Shown piece by piece: positions 14,730-17,469 of a stretch of DNA of 17,469 nt. The translations under genes and the position numbers were made by a program. The stretch comes from an uncultured Caulobacteraceae bacterium. Lineage in GTDB: Bacteria > Pseudomonadota > Alphaproteobacteria > Caulobacterales > TH1-2. The notes under the pieces were generated by a model that saw only the letters and a program-made list of their open reading frames with translations, was not told the origin of the DNA and did no database searches. Positions within the stretch are counted from its first letter, which is position 1; every line of letters begins with the position of its first letter. The DNA is taken from the NCBI GenBank assembly GCA_937967425.1, contig CALBST010000157.1:1-17469 (forward strand), given 5' to 3'.

Positions 14730-16187
14730 ATGAAGCGTTTGATCCTGGCGTGCGCGTTGTTATGCGCGACCGTCTCTTCTGCAGTGGCGCAAGGCGCGAA
14801 CACGGCGGCGCAATGGCGCGAGATCACGCGCGCCGACATCGAGGCCGCCTATCAGCTGCTGATGGAAGATCATCCGGCGCTGTCGCAAACAATCAACGAC
14901 ACGGCGTTTCGCTCGCGCTTGGAAGCAGGGCGGACGCTGGCGTTGCAGCGCGCCGAGCAAGTGCAGACGATCGAGGGCTATTTCGCGACCATGGCGGGTT
15001 TCGCCAACGTAGCGGGCGATAAGCACATCTGGTGGCGCAGCCCGTACATGGCGAGCACTGTGCAATGGGCTGGCCTCATCATGACGCGGCGCGGTGATAG
15101 CTATGTCGTGTTTTCGCATGAGGGCGTGGACGAGGGCGCATCTCTGGTCGGCGCGCGGCTGCTGTCATGCGATGGTGTGTCCGCGGACGATTTTGCTGCG
15201 CAGAAGCTCGGCGGGTTCAGCGCTGTATGGTCAATCGAGGCGCAGCGCATTCAGCGTGCGCCGACGCTTCTGATCGATAGCGGCAATCCATTCGTGCTGC
15301 GGCCGAGCCAATGCGAGTTTATGCGCGACCGGCGGCGTATTTCCCACACGCTGCAATGGCGTGAAGCGTCACGCGCTGAGTTGACCCCCCTGGTCGCACC
15401 GGCGCTCAATCGCGGCGCGGCGGGGTATGGCGTGCGTTCGTTTAGCGGCGGCATGTGGATCGCGCTGCAGGGTTTGGACGATGGCGCGACGGCTGTGGTC
15501 GCCCAAGTGCGCGAACAGCAAGCGCAATTGCGCGCCGCGCCAATCGTGGTGCTCGACATGCGTGGCAATGGCGGCGGCAACAGTAACTTTGGCGAGCAGA
15601 TCGCGCGCGTACTGTTTGGCGATGCGCGCTTCAACCATCTCTACCGCGGTGGTGGCGAGGATTGCAGCACGACGTGGCGCGTCTCGCCGCGCAATCTGGC
15701 GACCATGCGCAGCTATGTGACGCGGTTCGCGGAGAGCAATCCGGACTTCGCCCGAGGCATGCGTGGACTCGTCCAACGCGCCGAACGCGCTGAAGCCGAG
15801 GGGCGGGAGTTCACCGGCCCGACAACCTGCGGCAGTGATCGCGCCGCGCCCGGCACGCCGCCAGCGCAGGCGGCCGCGGGCCGGATAGTGCTGGTGACCG
15901 ATAACGCCTGCTTCAGTTCCTGCTTGATCGTGACCGACATGTTCCGGCGTCTCGGCGCGCTCCATGTCGGGCAGGCGACGGATGCGGCGACCCATTACTT
16001 CGAGGTCCGGGAGGAGCGGCTGCCGTCCGGGCTCTCCTATTTCTCAACCCTGCAGGCGTTCTCACCCGCAAGCCCGGCCCAGATGGGGCCCTACGAGCCC
16101 GAGCTCCGCTATAACCCGGATATCGCCAATACCGCTGAGCTCGAGGCGTGGGTGACGCGGGCGGTCACCCTACAGCGAGGCCGGTAG
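14730..16187 (+). CDS. Exported S41-family peptidase-like protein
   Basis: Encodes a 485-residue protein with signal peptide MKRLILACALLCATVSSAVA, so it acts in the periplasm or outside. The C-terminal half carries the S41 (tail-specific protease/tricorn-like) core: IVVLDMRGNGGGNS at about 270-284, and IVLVTDNACFSSCLIVTDMF at about 386-405, whose SS (about 396-397) fits the catalytic serine position. The lysine of the Prc-type Ser-Lys dyad (usually in a GKG motif) is not seen afterwards (GQATDAATHYFEV), so a Ser-His type or an altered site is possible. Six or more cysteines suggest disulfides. ATG 14730 follows GGTGGAG. It closes the three-gene MprF-like unit; its target is unknown. Confidence 0.87.
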   Translation: MKRLILACALLCATVSSAVAQGANTAAQWREITRADIEAAYQLLMEDHPALSQTINDTAFRSRLEAGRTLALQRAEQVQTIEGYFATMAGFANVAGDKHIWWRSPYMASTVQWAGLIMTRRGDSYVVFSHEGVDEGASLVGARLLSCDGVSADDFAAQKLGGFSAVWSIEAQRIQRAPTLLIDSGNPFVLRPSQCEFMRDRRRISHTLQWREASRAELTPLVAPALNRGAAGYGVRSFSGGMWIALQGLDDGATAVVAQVREQQAQLRAAPIVVLDMRGNGGGNSNFGEQIARVLFGDARFNHLYRGGGEDCSTTWRVSPRNLATMRSYVTRFAESNPDFARGMRGLVQRAERAEAEGREFTGPTTCGSDRAAPGTPPAQAAAGRIVLVTDNACFSSCLIVTDMFRRLGALHVGQATDAATHYFEVREERLPSGLSYFSTLQAFSPASPAQMGPYEPELRYNPDIANTAELEAWVTRAVTLQRGR

Positions 16188-16193
16188 GGCCTG

Positions 16194-16222
16194 TCGACAA
16201 GCCGTTCCGCTTCCGCTATACG
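16194..16222 (+). promoter_or_regulatory. Candidate sigma-70 promoter for rplK-rplA
   Basis: TCGACA (16194-16199, one mismatch to TTGACA) and TATACG (16217-16222) are separated by an ideal 17 nt. The pair starts 7 nt after the S41 peptidase stop and would begin transcription near 16229, leaving a leader of about 90 nt before rplK. This fits the separation of rplK from nusG, which otherwise could share read-through transcription. Confidence 0.65.
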
Positions 16223-16234
16223 CCCCGGCTTCCC

Positions 16235-16266
16235 GCGTGGGAGGGGATTAGCCTCCCAGACCACGC
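16235..16266 (+). promoter_or_regulatory. Structured leader hairpin upstream of rplK
   Basis: GCGTGG (16235-16240) pairs perfectly with CCACGC (16261-16266). Inside it GAGG (16241-16244) pairs with CCTC (16252-16255), leaving a one-sided internal bulge (CCAGA). It lies in the likely 5' leader of rplK. In E. coli, L1 represses the L11 operon by binding a stem with an internal loop in this leader, so an L1 site is a reasonable guess; the match to the L1 consensus was not checked. Confidence 0.45.
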
Positions 16267-16320
16267 ACCCACTCAGGTCGGGCGGTTTAGCGATCGTCCG
16301 GCGTTAAGCGAGAGGCCAAC

Positions 16321-16767
16321 ATGGCTAAAAAGGTACTGGGGCAGATTAAGCTCCAGGTGCCGGCTGGCGCTGCCAACCCGTCACCTCCAATCGGTCCCGC
16401 GCTCGGTCAGCGCGGTCTCAACATCATGGAATTCTGCAAGGGCTTTAACGCCCGTACGCAGGATATGCCCAAAGGCGATCCCTGCCCTGTGGTCATCACC
16501 TATTACCAGGACAAGAGCTTCACGTTCGAGATCAAGACGCCGCCGGCGTCGTTCCTGATCAAGAAGGCCGCGAAGATGGCGACGGCGAAGAAGCCGGGCT
16601 CTGGCTCGAAGAAGCCGGGCATCGACACCGTGGGCAAGATCACGATGGCCCAGTGCAAGGAAATCGCGAAGGCGAAGCAGAAAGATCTGAACGCCTCTGA
16701 TCTCGACCAAGCCGCGAAAATGATCGCCGGCACGGCCCGTTCGATGGGCGTGGAAGTGGTGGGCTAA
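16321..16767 (+). CDS. rplK: 50S ribosomal protein L11
   Basis: Encodes a 148-residue L11, part of the GTPase-associated centre at the base of the stalk and needed for the RelA response. The N-terminal domain has the conserved [21 protein letters not shown] (about 20-40), including the flexible proline region contacted by EF-G and thiostrepton. The C-terminal rRNA-binding domain ends in [12 protein letters not shown] Lys/Gly/Ser-rich linker ([11 protein letters not shown], about 90-100) makes it some six residues longer than E. coli L11. GAGAGG is placed well before the ATG. It lies 4 nt before rplA, with its own promoter and leader upstream and not next to nusG. Confidence 0.98.
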   Translation: MAKKVLGQIKLQVPAGAANPSPPIGPALGQRGLNIMEFCKGFNARTQDMPKGDPCPVVITYYQDKSFTFEIKTPPASFLIKKAAKMATAKKPGSGSKKPGIDTVGKITMAQCKEIAKAKQKDLNASDLDQAAKMIAGTARSMGVEVVG

Positions 16768-16771
16768 TCAG

Positions 16772-17469
16772 ATGGCACAAGCTCCAAAAAAGAAAACGCC
16801 GGGTGTCACCAAGCGCATGGCCGTGAGCCACGCCGGCATCGACCCGCGCAAGCTCCACACGCTCGACGAAGCCGTGAAGCTGATCAAAGCCCGCGCCAGC
16901 GCGAAGTTCGATGAGACCGTCGAGATCGCGATGAATCTGGGCGTCGATCCGAAATATCCGGACCAGCAAGTCCGTGGCGTTGTCTCGCTGCCGAACGGCA
17001 CCGGCCGCACCGCGCGCGTCGCTGTGTTCGCCAAGGGCGCGAAGGCCGAAGAAGCGAAAGCGGCCGGCGCCGATATCGTTGGCGCCGACGACCTCTTCGA
17101 GGTGGTCAATAGCGGCAAGATCGATTTCGACCGCCTGATCGCGACGCCGGACATGATGGCGCTCGTTGGCCGTCTCGGTAAGGTGCTGGGCCCGCGTGGC
17201 CTGATGCCGAACCCGAAGGTCGGCACCGTGACCATGGACGTGAAGAAGGCCGTCGCCGACGCTAAGGGCGGCGCTGTCGAATTCCGCGTCGAGAAGGCCG
17301 GCATCATTCACGCCGGCATCGGCAAGGCGAGCTTCTCGGAAGAGCAAATCGTGCAGAACGCCAAGGCGTTCGTGGATGCTGTGGCGAAGGCGAAGCCGTC
17401 GGGAGCGAAGGGCACGTTCGTGAAAAAGGTTGCTCTGTCGACGACGATGGGCCCGGGCGTGCGCCTCGA
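16772..17469 (+). CDS. rplA: 50S ribosomal protein L1 (3' end outside window)
   Basis: The visible 232 codons read as ribosomal protein L1, which forms the mobile L1 stalk that helps eject deacylated tRNA and, in E. coli, represses its own operon. The N-terminal basic region is followed by the [12 protein letters not shown] helix, [21 protein letters not shown], and the L1 signature [16 protein letters not shown] at about 138-153. The sequence reaches the usual C-terminal block STTMGPGVR, so only a few residues and the stop codon are missing. ATG 16772 is 4 nt after the rplK stop, indicating one transcript. Downstream rplJ-rplL would be expected but are not seen. Confidence 0.97.
   Translation, partial: MAQAPKKKTPGVTKRMAVSHAGIDPRKLHTLDEAVKLIKARASAKFDETVEIAMNLGVDPKYPDQQVRGVVSLPNGTGRTARVAVFAKGAKAEEAKAAGADIVGADDLFEVVNSGKIDFDRLIATPDMMALVGRLGKVLGPRGLMPNPKVGTVTMDVKKAVADAKGGAVEFRVEKAGIIHAGIGKASFSEEQIVQNAKAFVDAVAKAKPSGAKGTFVKKVALSTTMGPGVRL

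Noticed and set aside
16168..16189. CCCTAC/GTAGGG inverted repeat at the end of the S41 gene
   Set aside because: Six pairs with a 10-nt loop and no T-tract, overlapping the stop codon; not convincing as a terminator.
1..17469. Possible insertion sequence, prophage, CRISPR array or defence island
   Set aside because: No transposase, integrase, terminal inverted repeats, direct-repeat arrays or nuclease/helicase genes are visible on either strand.

Overview
The window is GC-rich (by eye a little over 60% G+C) Gram-negative DNA, most consistent with an alphaproteobacterium. The evidence is the set of outer-membrane beta-barrels and a TonB-dependent receptor with Sec signal peptides ending in Ala-x-Ala, a tRNA-Trp/secE/nusG cluster, and the style of the ribosomal proteins. 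Caulobacterales/Hyphomonadaceae-like bacteria are my best guess, but the sequence alone does not fix the genus. I see no mobile element, CRISPR array, defence locus or phage gene.

Layout. Positions 1-2856 carry the end of a str-type operon: the tail of rpsL, then rpsG and fusA, closed by a strong intrinsic terminator with no tuf gene after it. A 99-nt spacer between rpsG and fusA can fold into a large branched hairpin. Positions 3081-4655 hold a small zinc-ribbon protein and a TPR-sulfotransferase, probably co-transcribed. Facing them (4718-6450, minus strand) are two paralogous small outer-membrane beta-barrel proteins, each followed by its own terminator. Positions 6700-8155 hold an exported DUF2807-type repeat protein and a glyoxalase-fold (VOC) protein.

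From 8323 comes tRNA-Trp(CCA), secE and nusG. In most Proteobacteria rplK-rplA follows directly. Here about 7 kb intervenes (9303-16320). It contains a TetR-family regulator divergent from a TonB-dependent receptor, with a perfect 18-bp palindrome between them, and then a three-gene set: an MprF-like (DUF2156) lipid-aminoacylation protein, a 58-residue membrane protein whose start overlaps the stop of the previous gene, and an exported S41-type peptidase. rplK-rplA resume at 16321 behind what looks like their own promoter and a structured leader; rplA runs off the window.

How the genes fit together. The backbone is translation and transcription machinery (S12, S7, EF-G, SecE, NusG, L11, L1, tRNA-Trp). 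The genes between these blocks are almost all envelope functions: barrels, receptor, lipid modification, periplasmic protease. The most interesting points are the split and reordering of the secE-nusG-rplK / rpsL-rpsG-fusA superoperon, the structured rpsG-fusA spacer, the palindromic candidate operator of the TetR/receptor pair, and the compact MprF-like operon with its tiny membrane partner.
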